Below, one piece after another: positions 8,347 to 18,592 of a stretch of DNA of 64,000 bases. Under the pieces are notes generated by a model, which was not told the DNA's origin, ran no database searches, and saw only the letters and a list, made by a program, of their open reading frames with translations. Origin of the DNA: Bacillus salacetis (GTDB lineage: Bacteria; Bacillota; Bacilli; Bacillales; Bacillaceae_B); contig NZ_QXIR01000003.1 of assembly GCF_003581585.1 (NCBI RefSeq), forward strand, positions 124,001 through 188,000, read 5' to 3'. Within the stretch, counting starts at the first letter, position 1. Each line of letters starts with the position of its first letter. The translations under genes and the position numbers were made by a program.

Positions 8347-9150
8347 TTAAGCTTTAACACCGAAGAATTTCTTGATTTTTGTAAAAACACCCTGCTTGTC
8401 ATCTTCCAGGGATTGAAGAGGAACGGATTCCCCAAGGATCCTGCGGGCGATATTGCGATAGGCAATGGCCGCTTTGCTGCTGGGATCCATGGCGATTGGC
8501 TCCCCTCTGTTAGAGGATTTGATGACATTGTCATCGTCTGCAACTATGCCGATCAGGTCGATGGAAAGATGGGTAGTGATTTCATCAACATCAAGCATTT
8601 CCCCGCTTTTCATCATGTGAGTCCTGATCCGGTTGATGATCAGCTTAGGCGGTTCAATATCTTCTTTTTCAAGCAGGCCGATGATACGGTCTGCATCCCT
8701 GACAGCCGATATTTCAGGGGTCGTCACAACGAGGGCCCTGTCGGCACCCGCCACAGCATTTTTATATCCCTGCTCAATACCTGCAGGGCAGTCGATGATG
8801 ATATAATCATAGTCCTGCTTTAAGGTGTCGATCAGTTTTTTCATCTGCTCGGGAGTAACTGCGGATTTGTCGCTGGTCTGTGCTGCCGGAAGCAGGAATA
8901 ACTTATCATCGAAGCGTTTATCTTTTACAAGAGCCTGATGGATTTTGCATCGTTCCTCCACGACATCCACCAAATCGTAAATGATACGGTTTTCCAATCC
9001 CATTACAACATCAAGGTTCCGAAGGCCGATATCGGTATCCACTAAACAGACTTTTTTACCTTGCAGTGCTAATGCCGTACCAACATTTGCCGAAGTAGTC
9101 GTTTTTCCTACCCCGCCTTTACCTGAAGTGATTACTATTGCTTCACCCAC
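8347..9150 (-). CDS. minD: Septum site-determining ATPase MinD
   Basis: A 267-residue ParA/MinD ATPase with deviant Walker A GKGGVGKTT, Walker B IIIDCPAG and the C-terminal amphipathic membrane-targeting helix (GVFTKIKKFFG). With ATP it binds the membrane at the poles and recruits MinC to block FtsZ there. GTG start at 9150 has GGGGGA seven bases upstream. Directly follows minC by one base. Confidence 0.96.
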   Translation of the reverse strand: MGEAIVITSGKGGVGKTTTSANVGTALALQGKKVCLVDTDIGLRNLDVVMGLENRIIYDLVDVVEERCKIHQALVKDKRFDDKLFLLPAAQTSDKSAVTPEQMKKLIDTLKQDYDYIIIDCPAGIEQGYKNAVAGADRALVVTTPEISAVRDADRIIGLLEKEDIEPPKLIINRIRTHMMKSGEMLDVDEITTHLSIDLIGIVADDDNVIKSSNRGEPIAMDPSSKAAIAYRNIARRILGESVPLQSLEDDKQGVFTKIKKFFGVKA

Positions 9151-9151
9151 A

Positions 9152-9832
9152 TTAGCGTCCCCCTTTAAAACTTGTAATATTTGGTCTAAGATGCTTTAAA
9201 ACTTGTAATCTGTCTATCACGATTTGATTTGATTCATCTATGTAAGCGCACTCCATTTCGTGTCCCTCTTCTTTGTCAAAATGATCCGGAGCCCTGTTGA
9301 GGCAATCGGCTATCCGCAGCTGGGAAGGAGTCATCTGCGAAGCCACGATGACGGCTTCCTGGCTTCCTGTGTACCCGGCATGCGCAATTCCTTTTAGTGC
9401 TCCCAGGATATAAAGGTTACCAGCAGCCTTTACCGTTCCTCCCGGGTTAACGTCCCCGATGATCAGCAAATCTCCTGGAACTTCCACCACCTGGCCGGAT
9501 CGTATGACACCGGCGATGGTATGGATTTCACCTTCTTCTTTCATCTTCAGTGCTTCTTCATTCGTTACTACGTTGCTGCCAATCTCGTGAACTGACAAAT
9601 TGCGCTTTTCAGTGACAATTTGCTCAAGCTCCTCCTTCTGCAGTGCAGTCAAATATCTATTTCCAGCTTGTATTTTGACGGTGATGAGAGGAGTGCCTTC
9701 AGTTTGACGATATTGGGCTGACAGCTTATCCTTCAATTCTTTCTTCAGTTCTTCGTATGAGCACTGATCATTCAGGTGAAGGGTAAGTCCGTCTTTTGTC
9801 CCTTTTATCATTACATTTTGCCTGTTTTTCAT
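9152..9832 (-). CDS. minC: Septum formation inhibitor MinC
   Basis: A 226-residue protein, the same length as B. subtilis MinC. The N-terminal FtsZ-inhibiting domain (VMIKGTKDGLTLHL) is followed by the beta-helical MinD-binding domain with IRSGQVVEVPGDLLIIGDVNPGG and LKGIAHAG. I chose ATG at 9832: it gives the family N-terminus and a GAGGTG lies upstream, though at a longish 12 bases; the ATG at 9859 has no ribosome site. Forms a pair with minD. Confidence 0.93.
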   Translation of the reverse strand: MKNRQNVMIKGTKDGLTLHLNDQCSYEELKKELKDKLSAQYRQTEGTPLITVKIQAGNRYLTALQKEELEQIVTEKRNLSVHEIGSNVVTNEEALKMKEEGEIHTIAGVIRSGQVVEVPGDLLIIGDVNPGGTVKAAGNLYILGALKGIAHAGYTGSQEAVIVASQMTPSQLRIADCLNRAPDHFDKEEGHEMECAYIDESNQIVIDRLQVLKHLRPNITSFKGGR

Positions 9833-10032
9833 GTCGGAAATATTCACCTCAGTCGTCATTTAATTCGACAAATGCATGCCTGTTTCCTTTTTTTGAAACA
9901 TGCTTTTTCATATTTATATTAAGGATAGGATGTGAGGTGAAAGAAATAGCTGGATTTTGTATTTCCGCCTGACTCCTTACCTGCCGAGATCAGCCGGCCC
10001 GCCGATTTCGCCCTAGGCAGGGTCAGCCGTTC

Positions 10033-10551
10033 TCAGTCTTCCTGTCTTTCCTTTTGCAGCCTCAAGAGCAGGGTTTTCAAAGGATAGGATACGATGATCA
10101 AAAAGGCTGCGTTCAGAACAAGGGTCGGCCACAGCCGCAAGTCTGCAAACACAGCGATCGCCCAGTCGGTCTTCCCGATAAGCAAGTTTATTTGGTAGAC
10201 GAGAAATTCAAGGATCGACAAATTCACTAAAATGACAATGCCTGTGACAATCAAATTGCTGTGCAGCACTTTCATTATCCTCGAAGTAATGAACGTGACA
10301 AAAGGGAATATGAATAAATAGACGCCAAGGACTTCTGTGAAAAAAGAATCATACAGGAATCCGAATATAAACCCATAAAGGACTGCCGTCTTATTATGGT
10401 AATAAACGCTCATAAGCAAAATGAAAATGATCAGGAAATGCGGTACAAGCACCCTGTCACTATTGATACCCCCCATCGGGAGGTAGGTGACAAATACGCT
10501 TGATCCATAAAAACAGATTAAAGCAATCAGCGGAAGGAGAAATTTCTTCAT
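10033..10551 (-). CDS. mreD: Rod shape-determining protein MreD
   Basis: A 172-residue integral membrane protein with five hydrophobic segments and the family region YHNKTAVLYGFIFGFLYDSFF. It acts with MreB, MreC and RodA in lateral wall synthesis. It overlaps the end of mreC by 4 bp and has GGAGGGTGAGGA before the ATG. Confidence 0.93.
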   Translation of the reverse strand: MKKFLLPLIALICFYGSSVFVTYLPMGGINSDRVLVPHFLIIFILLMSVYYHNKTAVLYGFIFGFLYDSFFTEVLGVYLFIFPFVTFITSRIMKVLHSNLIVTGIVILVNLSILEFLVYQINLLIGKTDWAIAVFADLRLWPTLVLNAAFLIIVSYPLKTLLLRLQKERQED

Positions 10552-11426
10552 TCCTCACCCTCCGCTTCTGCCGGCTCCTCCAGATCGATGCTCACTTTGC
10601 TTCTGTCCACCACAATCACGTGTTCCAGATGGTACATATCAGCTATCGGTTCTACATAAGCGGTTTGTGTCAGTCCATATTGATCAGGTACAATTTCCTT
10701 CACTTCACCTATCGGCAGCCCTTTAGGGAAGACTCCGCCAAGACCAGAGGTGATCACTTTGGAGCCTTTCTCCACCTTCATGTCGTTAGGGATGCGTTTA
10801 ACGAGCAGCTGATCCCTCTCCATGTCGTACCCTTCAATGGAGCCTATTACATTTTCTTCTCCCTGTATCAGGGCGGAAATCCGGTTGTTGGGGTTTTTAT
10901 TACTGAGCAGTTCGATGGTGGAGGAGAACTGCTTCACGCTTTTCACCTTCCCAATCAAACCTTGTGAGGTAATGACAGCCATATTGGCCTGCACTCCCTG
11001 CACCTTCCCTTTATCAATGACAAGCAGGTCATCCCACTGGCTTGGGTTCCTCGCAATGACGGTGGCCTGTACTGGGTTGAAATCCCGCAGGTTCTCCTGT
11101 TTATCAAGGATACTGCGAAGTTCATCATTATCCTTTTCCAGGTCCTTCACCATTGTTTCCAATTTCACAAGCTCTTCCAGACGGGATTTCAGCTTTTTAT
11201 TTTCAGTATAAGTATTTTGCAGATCTTTAACATTTTCAACGAATCCGGCGACGGCACCAACCGGTTTGGATACAAGGGATTGCCCAAATCCGACAATATC
11301 TCCAACAAACTGTTCAGGCCAGGATATATTTTCCCTCTCGCGAACAGAATACCCTATCAATGCCACCAGCACGATGATGCTGACAAGTAGGATGATCAAT
11401 CGTTTATTCAAAAAAAAGCGGGGCAT
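10548..11426 (-). CDS. mreC: Rod shape-determining protein MreC
   Basis: A 292-residue protein with a short cytoplasmic end, one transmembrane helix (residues ~9-25), a coiled coil (about 60-110, ENKKLKSRLEEL...) and the beta-domains with VIARNPSQWDDLLVIDKG and SGLGGVFPKGLPIG. It links MreB to the wall-synthesis enzymes outside the membrane. ATG at 11426 is supported by AGAGGTG six bases upstream; the GTG at 11435 belongs to that site. The gap to mreB is 226 bp and holds a terminator. Confidence 0.94.
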   Translation of the reverse strand: MPRFFLNKRLIILLVSIIVLVALIGYSVRERENISWPEQFVGDIVGFGQSLVSKPVGAVAGFVENVKDLQNTYTENKKLKSRLEELVKLETMVKDLEKDNDELRSILDKQENLRDFNPVQATVIARNPSQWDDLLVIDKGKVQGVQANMAVITSQGLIGKVKSVKQFSSTIELLSNKNPNNRISALIQGEENVIGSIEGYDMERDQLLVKRIPNDMKVEKGSKVITSGLGGVFPKGLPIGEVKEIVPDQYGLTQTAYVEPIADMYHLEHVIVVDRSKVSIDLEEPAEAEGEE

Positions 11427-11581
11427 GTAAGACACCTCTATCTTTTACACTTATTTTCTCTCCTGCTGTTATATAAATAGTCACTCACCAAGTACACTTC
11501 TTAATCTACCACTTTTCTTATGAAGGAAAAAGAGGCATTTTTAAAAAGCCGATTCCTTCGACCGGATAGATTTACCATTCA

Positions 11582-11631
11582 ACACAAACAAGAAGGGACT
11601 GCCCACGATACCTTCCAATGAGTGCAGCCCC
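11582..11631 (-). terminator. Probable terminator after mreB
   Basis: GGGGCTGC pairs with GCAGTCCC (11595-11602 with 11624-11631) across a 21-nt loop, with TTCTTGTTTG following on the minus strand. It may reduce readthrough from mreB into mreCD. Confidence 0.55.
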
Positions 11632-11652
11632 ATCTTAATCAATCAAGTACTA

Positions 11653-12717
<1,065 letters not shown>

Positions 12718-12750
12718 CTATATGTCTATCTTCCAAAAATCACAAACAAT

Positions 12751-12778
12751 ATTATAGCCTAACCGTCATGAAAAACAA
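12751..12778 (-). promoter_or_regulatory. Sigma-A promoter of mreB
   Basis: Consensus -10 TATAAT (12751-12756), 16-bp spacer, -35 TTGTTT (12773-12778). Confidence 0.7.
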
Positions 12779-12782
12779 AGTC

Positions 12783-13472
12783 TCATAAGTATCCTTTTTC
12801 CTTCAAGCTCACATATTTCTTCTCACCGATTATCAAGTGGTCAAGCACTTCGATCCCAATGATTTTCCCGCATTCGACCAGCCTCTTCGTCACTTCTATG
12901 TCCTCACGGCTCGGCGTAGGGTCCCCTGATGGGTGATTGTGGATGCAAATGATGGATGCGGCCGACCTCCTGAAAGCTTCCTTGAACACTTCACGGGGAT
13001 GAACAATCGATGCATTCAGACTGCCGATGAAGATGGTCTGCTTATGAAGCACCTGATTCTTGGTGTTAAGGTAAAGACAGACAAAATGCTCCTGTGAAAG
13101 GAATCTCATATCATTCATCACATAGTTGGCCCCGTCTTCAGGTGAACGGATCGAGTATCGATCATCATAAGCAAGGTTGCTTATCCTGCGGCCGATTTCC
13201 ACCGCAGCCATGATCTGGACCGCTTTCGCATGGCCGATCCCATTGATATTGGTGATTTCCTCGAGGGATGCTTCCTTCAAAAGCCTGAAGCCTTCAAACG
13301 TCGTCAGGACCCTGTTGGATAATTGCAGGACAGACTCCGATTTCGTGCCTGTCCTTAAAATGATCGCCAGCAGTTCCTGGTTCGAAAGGCTCGATGCCCC
13401 ATTCTGAACCATCCGTTCACGCGGCCGTTCATCAGTTGGATAATCTCTGATCATCAGTTTTGTTTCAGTCAA
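12783..13472 (-). CDS. radC: RadC family JAB-domain protein
   Basis: A 229-residue protein (YsxA of B. subtilis). A helix-hairpin-helix region (ITNINGIGHAKAVQI) precedes the JAB1/MPN domain with HNHPSGDPTPSREDIEVTKRL, whose two histidines, Asp and an upstream Glu would bind zinc. The name comes from a DNA repair annotation that is not well supported; biochemical activity is unknown. TTG start at 13472 has GGGAGG upstream. Normal neighbour of maf and mreB. Confidence 0.92.
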   Translation of the reverse strand: MTETKLMIRDYPTDERPRERMVQNGASSLSNQELLAIILRTGTKSESVLQLSNRVLTTFEGFRLLKEASLEEITNINGIGHAKAVQIMAAVEIGRRISNLAYDDRYSIRSPEDGANYVMNDMRFLSQEHFVCLYLNTKNQVLHKQTIFIGSLNASIVHPREVFKEAFRRSAASIICIHNHPSGDPTPSREDIEVTKRLVECGKIIGIEVLDHLIIGEKKYVSLKEKGYL

Positions 13473-13524
13473 ATATGCTTACCTCCCAATTATAACGCAT
13501 GGGAGGAAAAAGAGTGTAAATATG

Positions 13525-14091
13525 CTATGGGTGGTAGCCCATCTCTTTCAGGCTTCGGTATACATGGGAAACCGGCAGCCCTACAACTGAAAAATAATCA
13601 CCGCTGATTTCTTTCACGAGGAAGGCGCCAAGCCCCTGTATCCCGTAACCGCCTGCTTTATCAAGCGGTTCGCCGGAAGCCGCATACATATCTATTTCCT
13701 CTTCTGTCAGCTCCCAAAACGTTACTTCCGTTTTTTTGTAAAACATTTTTTCGGTTTGGTCTTTTACGATGGCAACGCCTGTGTAAACAAAGTGGGTTTT
13801 TCCTGAAAGCATGCGCAGCATTTCTTTTGCGTGGTCTGAATCTGAAGGTTTTCCCAGGATTTCGCCATTGAATACAACGACGGTGTCAGATCCAATGACA
13901 AATGATCCGGGGTTTTCTGCGGCAATGGACACAGCCTTCCGTTCAGCCAGTTCCATTACCACTTCATCGGGCGGCAGATCTTGTGAAAAAGATTCGTCAG
14001 CATTGCTGACTTCAATGGAAAAAGATAGATGGATTTGTTGTAGAAGTTCTTTTCTGCGGGGGGAACCTGAAGCTAATATGAGGTTTGGCAA
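13525..14091 (-). CDS. maf: Maf nucleotide pyrophosphatase
   Basis: A 188-residue Maf protein that in other species hydrolyses non-canonical or modified nucleoside triphosphates (dTTP/UTP class) and affects septum formation. LILASGSPRRKELL, GSDTVVVFNGEILGKP and DKAGGYGIQGLGA are family motifs. The start is set at TTG 14091, seven bases after AAAGGTG, giving the usual M-x-LILASxSPRR beginning; a GTG at 14100 is possible. The longer open frame runs into the repeat array and is not credible. Confidence 0.9.
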   Translation of the reverse strand: MPNLILASGSPRRKELLQQIHLSFSIEVSNADESFSQDLPPDEVVMELAERKAVSIAAENPGSFVIGSDTVVVFNGEILGKPSDSDHAKEMLRMLSGKTHFVYTGVAIVKDQTEKMFYKKTEVTFWELTEEEIDMYAASGEPLDKAGGYGIQGLGAFLVKEISGDYFSVVGLPVSHVYRSLKEMGYHP

Positions 14092-14172
14092 TTCATACAC
14101 CTTTCCCTTCTTCCGTAAGATTGGGAGATACACCTCAATCGTACCAAATAGTCGCCCCATTAACAACATATA

Positions 14173-14297
14173 ACTAAAGTGGAAGCGCCCTGTGCAGGCC
14201 CGACAGGCATAAGACAAGCCGGCGGGAAGGTGGCTCTTTCACCTTCCTGACGGATTGGCTTATGACCCCGAGGGGCTGGGCGCTGGAGCTGGATGAT
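14173..14297. repeat. Type-1 structured repeat, 14-kb copy A
   Basis: Begins ACTAAAGTGGAAG, ends CTGGAGCTGGAT. Outer stem GCGCCC/GGGCGC, then the constant loop sides CCCGACAGGC and GACCCCGAGGGGCT, then an inner hairpin CATAAG...CTTATG and GGGAAGGT...ACCTTCC. The inner hairpin is of the same subtype as the two copies at 44 kb. Confidence 0.75.
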
Positions 14298-14422
14298 GCT
14301 AAAGCGGAAGCGCCTTGTTCAGATCCGACAGGCAAATGTTCCGAAGAGAAAAAAAGGCGTTTTTCCCTTTTATTCTCTTCGGGTTATTTGACCCCGAGGG
14401 ACTGGGCGCTGGAACTGGATGA
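14298..14422. repeat. Type-1 structured repeat, 14-kb copy B
   Basis: Starts CTAAAGCGGAAGCGCC and ends CTGGAACTGGAT. The inner hairpin is different (CAAAT...ATTTG and CCGAAGAGAA...TTCTCTTCGG) and nearly identical to the copy at 60121-60246, 46 kb away. Confidence 0.75.
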
Positions 14423-14478
14423 TGCTAAAGCGGAAGCGCCTTGTCCAGGCCCGACAGGCAATAGACGAGCCGGATCAG
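14423..14478. repeat. Type-1 structured repeat, truncated copy C
   Basis: Only the left half is present (CTAAAGCGGAAGCGCC ... CCCGACAGGCAATAGACGAGCC); the right half is missing where spoIIB downstream sequence begins. Confidence 0.65.
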
Positions 14479-14574
14479 CCGAATCGTTCAGAAAAATAAA
14501 AAAGCAGAGTGATCTGCATCTCTCCGCCTCATTTTTATATATTTCCCGGAAAATATCCAATATACCTGATGAAA

Positions 14575-15570
14575 TTACAATTTATGATAAGATTCCAAGT
14601 AGCTCAGCAAGGACTGTTGTGCCGCAACTAACTTAGAAAGTTCGGAGGATCCCTGGTATTCCTGCAAACCTTTGGCCGCAGCTTCCAGTTTTCCTTTAAG
14701 CCCAGTGATCCCTTCACTCACTTTTAAGTCAGATAATTCTTTTATCCCTGCATTGATTTCAGTCATTGTCTCTGCATTGACCTTCCCGCTGGTATAAGCA
14801 TTCGAACTCTCTCCAGCCAGCGCTGCAAATACGGCTGTGGACTTTTGAATGAATTCGCCATCGGCCTTTGTTCCTTTAATACTTTTCTCAGGGAGGACAA
14901 TATCCTTTGCATAAACTTGGACATTTTCAGCAGAGAGTTTTTTGCCCATCGCCTTCGCACCCTCCAGATCGCCGGAGGTCCCAATAAACAAAAGCCTGCT
15001 GCCTTCCATTTCAAACAATACGGTAGGTAGTCCTTTTGCCTCCAAGTTCGTTTTTTCTGCATTTGCTGCATCCTCTGTGGAAAACACACCGCCCTGCACT
15101 ACAGACGCGCTCAAGCTCTCAAGCTTGATAGTGCCGCCGGACGCAGAAGGAGTATCTTTACTGCCTGATTTCCCGTCCTCTCCTGCTTCCTGAAGCTGCA
15201 CAGCCGGAATTGATTGCTCCCCATCAGTAATGACATTAAGAATGATGAAGCCAAAAATCAAGGAGACCGCAACCGCACCAACCAGTGTATAGATGAGCCT
15301 GGCTATACCGGGAGTGATTTCACCACGCCTGAAAGGTTTTTTCCCTTTCTTATTCTGTACATAATTAATCTTTTTGAATTCCTTAGGAGCCGGATCTTCA
15401 TCAGGAAGGACCCAATCAAAAGAGTCATCTTCCGCTTTTTCTTCTGCAGCAGCAGCAGATTCTTCTTCTCCTAATTTCCAATTATGTACAAGCAGTTCCT
15501 CATTGTAGTTTTTTTTGTCGCCATTGATCTTTATGGTAATCCTGCCATTCTTTTTCCCCTGCTTGTCCAT
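14575..15570 (-). CDS. spoIIB: Stage II sporulation protein B (SPOR domain)
   Basis: A 331-residue protein matching SpoIIB by position (before maf) and layout: a charged cytoplasmic N-terminus (~1-110), one transmembrane segment (IARLIYTLVGAVAVSLIFGFIIL) and an extracytoplasmic SPOR-like domain (SASVVQGGVFSTEDAANAEK...). In B. subtilis it helps engulfment and septal localisation of SpoIIDMP. ATG at 15570 follows AGGAGGGGG. Sequence is divergent outside the SPOR region, as is usual. Confidence 0.85.
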   Translation of the reverse strand: MDKQGKKNGRITIKINGDKKNYNEELLVHNWKLGEEESAAAAEEKAEDDSFDWVLPDEDPAPKEFKKINYVQNKKGKKPFRRGEITPGIARLIYTLVGAVAVSLIFGFIILNVITDGEQSIPAVQLQEAGEDGKSGSKDTPSASGGTIKLESLSASVVQGGVFSTEDAANAEKTNLEAKGLPTVLFEMEGSRLLFIGTSGDLEGAKAMGKKLSAENVQVYAKDIVLPEKSIKGTKADGEFIQKSTAVFAALAGESSNAYTSGKVNAETMTEINAGIKELSDLKVSEGITGLKGKLEAAAKGLQEYQGSSELSKLVAAQQSLLSYLESYHKL

Positions 15571-15617
15571 CTTTGTCCCCCTCCTCTGTGTCGTTTTTTT
15601 CATGCTATCACAGCGCA

Positions 15618-15648
15618 TAAAAAAAAGAACAAGACTTTTGTCGTCTTG
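15618..15648 (-). terminator. Terminator of the type IV pilus operon
   Basis: CAAGAC/GTCTTG stem (15630-15635 with 15643-15648) followed on the minus strand by TTC and eight T residues, between the last prepilin gene and spoIIB. Confidence 0.75.
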
Positions 15649-15717
15649 CCCCAAGAGGTTTTCGCCAATTTTTTTAAATGCTTAATAATGTATAGCGATG
15701 GCGGATGAATCAACGAT

Positions 15718-16161
15718 TTACTCTACAGAAGAAATGGCTGACTCATCAATGTCATTGAGCAGTACAGGAATGAGACTGCTTCCATCCCCGCCGCATAATT
15801 TCTTTGTCTCCCCAATGAAACAAATAGATTCAATGGTTTCCCCGTTTAATATGACAAAAGAATTATTGGTTTCAGGGTCCAATTGTTTATTTGTAAAAGG
15901 ATCCCTGATTTTTTCAATCATATTGTTGTCATAAAGTGTCTTATAGGTGATCTCCGTGAGTGCGGTATCATGGAGGAGCGACTCCTTGGCAAACAGGCTG
16001 GCGGCGTCTTTCAATGTATGCGCATTGGCGACAAATGCCTGATGCTTGGATTTCTCGATGATCTGGCCGATTGCCAGCACAGCGATCATCCCTATGATCC
16101 CCATTATGACGATGACGGCCAGCAATTCAACCAGCGTCAGTCCTTTTTGATTTAGTTTCAT
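15718..16161 (-). CDS. Type IV prepilin-like protein
   Basis: A 147-residue protein with a class III signal: MKLNQKG then LTLVELLAVIVIMGII, the peptidase cleaving after Gly with Glu at +5. The C-terminal part carries two cysteines (SICFIGETKKLCGG) that may form a disulfide. It is the last gene of the pilus operon, after pilO, where a minor pilin is common. ATG at 16161 is chosen because it gives the short basic leader; ten upstream codons overlap the pilO end. Confidence 0.85.
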   Translation of the reverse strand: MKLNQKGLTLVELLAVIVIMGIIGMIAVLAIGQIIEKSKHQAFVANAHTLKDAASLFAKESLLHDTALTEITYKTLYDNNMIEKIRDPFTNKQLDPETNNSFVILNGETIESICFIGETKKLCGGDGSSLIPVLLNDIDESAISSVE

Positions 16162-16191
16162 GGCAATCCAGCCCCTTTGCTGGCAATTCAT

Positions 16192-16998
16192 TTATTCATC
16201 TTCTTTTTCTTTGTCCAGGTCACTGTAACTGCTGAATGGATTCACCTTGTTTGCCGGAGGAGGTGTCTTCAATCCCGGCATCTCTTCCATCAGCTGCAGC
16301 AAGTCAGGCAGGTAGAAGGCCGCGACCACCAGTTTATAACTGACTTTATCGTAGCTTTCACCCTGCATTGTCGATTCCTCAGGCCCTTCAAACGCAATCT
16401 GCTCAATTTCGGTTATGCGGTCAAGGTCTTCAAGCACTTCCAAAAATCTTTCCATTTCAAAATAGCTTGGGGACTCAACGGAAAGTGTTGCACTGAGCTT
16501 TTTCAATCCCTGCGGAAGGAGGTCCTGGGGCTGTGCTTCTGTTTCTGTCTCTATGTCTTGTTCAGTTTCTGTTTCCGTATCTGTTTCACCCTCGGCTTCA
16601 TTTTCGTCATGTGAGAGATTCTCGATATCCTCTTCCGGACTTTGCGGTGTGAGGGGAAGTGTTACGTCTCCTTCAGAAAACTGGACACTCGAGATGAAGC
16701 TGGTTGAAATCGTCTCCGCTTTTTCCAAATCAAGGACAAGTTTCTCCGTCATCGGCTTTACTGGCACCTTTTTTTGCAGAGCAACGGAGCTTTGAAATGT
16801 TTCCTGCTGAATAGCACCGGTTTTTTGCTCTAAAATCATAATCAGCTTCTCTTCTGTTTCAAGATCCTGTTCCCGCAAGGTGATTTCTTTTTGAACCGGG
16901 TTGTAGAAAAGGAAATAGACTCCGGCGATGATGCAAAGCCCAAGCAAAATAGAGCCTGTAATCAGCAGCCATTCCTTCTTTTCGAATTGGAGGTTCAT
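16192..16998 (-). CDS. pilO: Type IV pilus assembly protein PilO-like
   Basis: A 268-residue bitopic inner-membrane protein: short cytoplasmic end, transmembrane segment (~10-32), coiled coil (~35-70) and a ferredoxin-like C-terminal domain. An acidic Thr-Glu rich linker (TETETEQDIETETEAQ) sits before the C-terminal domain, longer than I would expect for PilO. With PilM and PilN it forms the alignment complex. ATG shares a base with the pilN stop (TGATG). Confidence 0.8.
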   Translation of the reverse strand: MNLQFEKKEWLLITGSILLGLCIIAGVYFLFYNPVQKEITLREQDLETEEKLIMILEQKTGAIQQETFQSSVALQKKVPVKPMTEKLVLDLEKAETISTSFISSVQFSEGDVTLPLTPQSPEEDIENLSHDENEAEGETDTETETEQDIETETEAQPQDLLPQGLKKLSATLSVESPSYFEMERFLEVLEDLDRITEIEQIAFEGPEESTMQGESYDKVSYKLVVAAFYLPDLLQLMEEMPGLKTPPPANKVNPFSSYSDLDKEKEDE

Positions 16999-17615
16999 CA
17001 CTCATCCCCTCCTTCATCCTCTGAGTGCAGCTCATTTTTTATTAAAGTCTGATTCAGTGAAATTTCATACTGGCCAAGATACCTTGGCATGAGCTGATCT
17101 TCCGTAAGGGCGGTTGTTTCGTCAGCAGCCTCTGCTTGGGAAGTAGTTTCCAAGGAAGCCAGTTTCACATCCACTATCCAATCGGAATTCTTTAAATCGT
17201 TAAGGAAGTAGGCCGCCTGCCTGCTCGTATCAAACTGGACATTGAGGTTGATCTTTCCATCTTCGGTGTAATTGAATTGCCTGAAGAAGCCCCTCTCCGG
17301 CAAAAGAGAGGTAAGGTGTTCGAGTACAGGCACGGTATCGATTGGATACTCCTCAGCCCATTTCACCGCTGTCTGCAGCTGCTGCATGCCATCCGAGGAT
17401 TCCACATTGCTTACAGCTGTCTCCTGCTGTATGCGGAACTCCTTTTTCATTTCCAGCTCTTTCGTTAAATTATCCAGCTTCTGCTGAGAGACCTGAGTGT
17501 AAATGATCAGAAAGACCGTTCCAAGGAGAGCCATGCTGATTGCAGCAATTGCAATATACACAGGGAGCCTGCGTTTATGTTCTTTCTGGGGCAGTAAATT
17601 GATATCAATCAGCAT
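16998..17615 (-). CDS. pilN: Type IV pilus assembly protein PilN-like
   Basis: A 205-residue protein starting MLIDINLLPQKEHKRR, the INLLP motif by which PilN binds PilM. A transmembrane segment (~20-42), a coiled coil and a periplasm-facing domain follow. ATG at 17615 overlaps the pilM stop and has AGAGGTG five bases upstream. Confidence 0.9.
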   Translation of the reverse strand: MLIDINLLPQKEHKRRLPVYIAIAAISMALLGTVFLIIYTQVSQQKLDNLTKELEMKKEFRIQQETAVSNVESSDGMQQLQTAVKWAEEYPIDTVPVLEHLTSLLPERGFFRQFNYTEDGKINLNVQFDTSRQAAYFLNDLKNSDWIVDVKLASLETTSQAEAADETTALTEDQLMPRYLGQYEISLNQTLIKNELHSEDEGGDE

Positions 17616-18574
17616 CACAGCACCTCTTTCAGCGCCAGACCGATGGCCAGGTCGAATTGACTCGGTACCGATTGTCCCCGGGCATCCAGTGCGTAGTCTT
17701 CAGGAGACTTATGGACAGGAACGTCGAGTCTTTTCTTGAGGATTTCTTCGATCTCTGTCAAATCAGGATGGTCTCCTGTCAGGATGACCTTGTTGACATT
17801 GACCTCACCTTTATTCAACGAATATTTATAAAAGCTGATCACTTTCTCAATTTCTTTGAAGGTATCCTCCAAAAACAGCAATGAAGCATTCTCTACTTCT
17901 GCATGGTCCGATAACTCGAGGTCCCCTTGCAGGGAAATCGGCCTGAGGAAAATCGGCTGGTTATTATGGAAGATGGAGATCGTCAGCAGTTTCTCATCGA
18001 ACTGGAGAAGCATTTCATGGTCCGTGCTTTTCACCATGTCCTGGTGATAAAAATATCTGTAAAGAGCCAATGGAGAAATATCAGCAGCCACAGGCTTCAG
18101 CTTTACTTCATCAAGGATATCCCTGTAAGAATGGATGACCTCTTCAGGAGAAGCGACAAGCAGTATTTCCTGCTTGTCCTCTTTTTCACCCAGAAGGACC
18201 ACATCAAACAGAGGGTCCTCGAACGGGAGATGAATGCTCGTCCCGATTTCCATGAAAAGATACCCTTTCAGTTCATCTTCGCGGATGTCAGCAGGCACCA
18301 GCATCCTTTTGACAATGATCGAAGTGCTCGGGGCAATGAAACGGACTTGCTGCTTCTTTATACCCCAGTCGGAAATACACTCTTCCAGTATCATGGCGAG
18401 GGTGTCATATTCAATGATCTTTCCATCCGCAATGACGCCTTGAGGAAGAAGCTTCTCACCGCAGCTGTGCAAAGTCAGCGGAGACTCCGTCTTCAGGTCT
18501 GCATAACGGATTGCCGTGTCGGTGATGACGAGATTCGCTATTCTTTTGTTAGTGCCAAACAATCCAAAGTTCAT
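17615..18574 (-). CDS. pilM: Type IV pilus assembly protein PilM
   Basis: A 319-residue actin-fold cytoplasmic protein; residues 1-160 and the VILTGDHPDL region fit the PilM/FtsA-like family. It binds the PilN N-terminus and couples the motor to the alignment complex. It is part of the overlapping pilM-pilN-pilO set. Confidence 0.88.
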   Translation of the reverse strand: MNFGLFGTNKRIANLVITDTAIRYADLKTESPLTLHSCGEKLLPQGVIADGKIIEYDTLAMILEECISDWGIKKQQVRFIAPSTSIIVKRMLVPADIREDELKGYLFMEIGTSIHLPFEDPLFDVVLLGEKEDKQEILLVASPEEVIHSYRDILDEVKLKPVAADISPLALYRYFYHQDMVKSTDHEMLLQFDEKLLTISIFHNNQPIFLRPISLQGDLELSDHAEVENASLLFLEDTFKEIEKVISFYKYSLNKGEVNVNKVILTGDHPDLTEIEEILKKRLDVPVHKSPEDYALDARGQSVPSQFDLAIGLALKEVL

Positions 18575-18592
18575 TGAATATAACCCCTCTGC

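Noticed and set aside
14262..14636. 124-codon plus-strand frame with repeated TPRDWALELDDAKAEAP
   Set aside because: Translation of type-1 repeat copies; its repeats reflect DNA duplication, and it runs into the 3' end of spoIIB.
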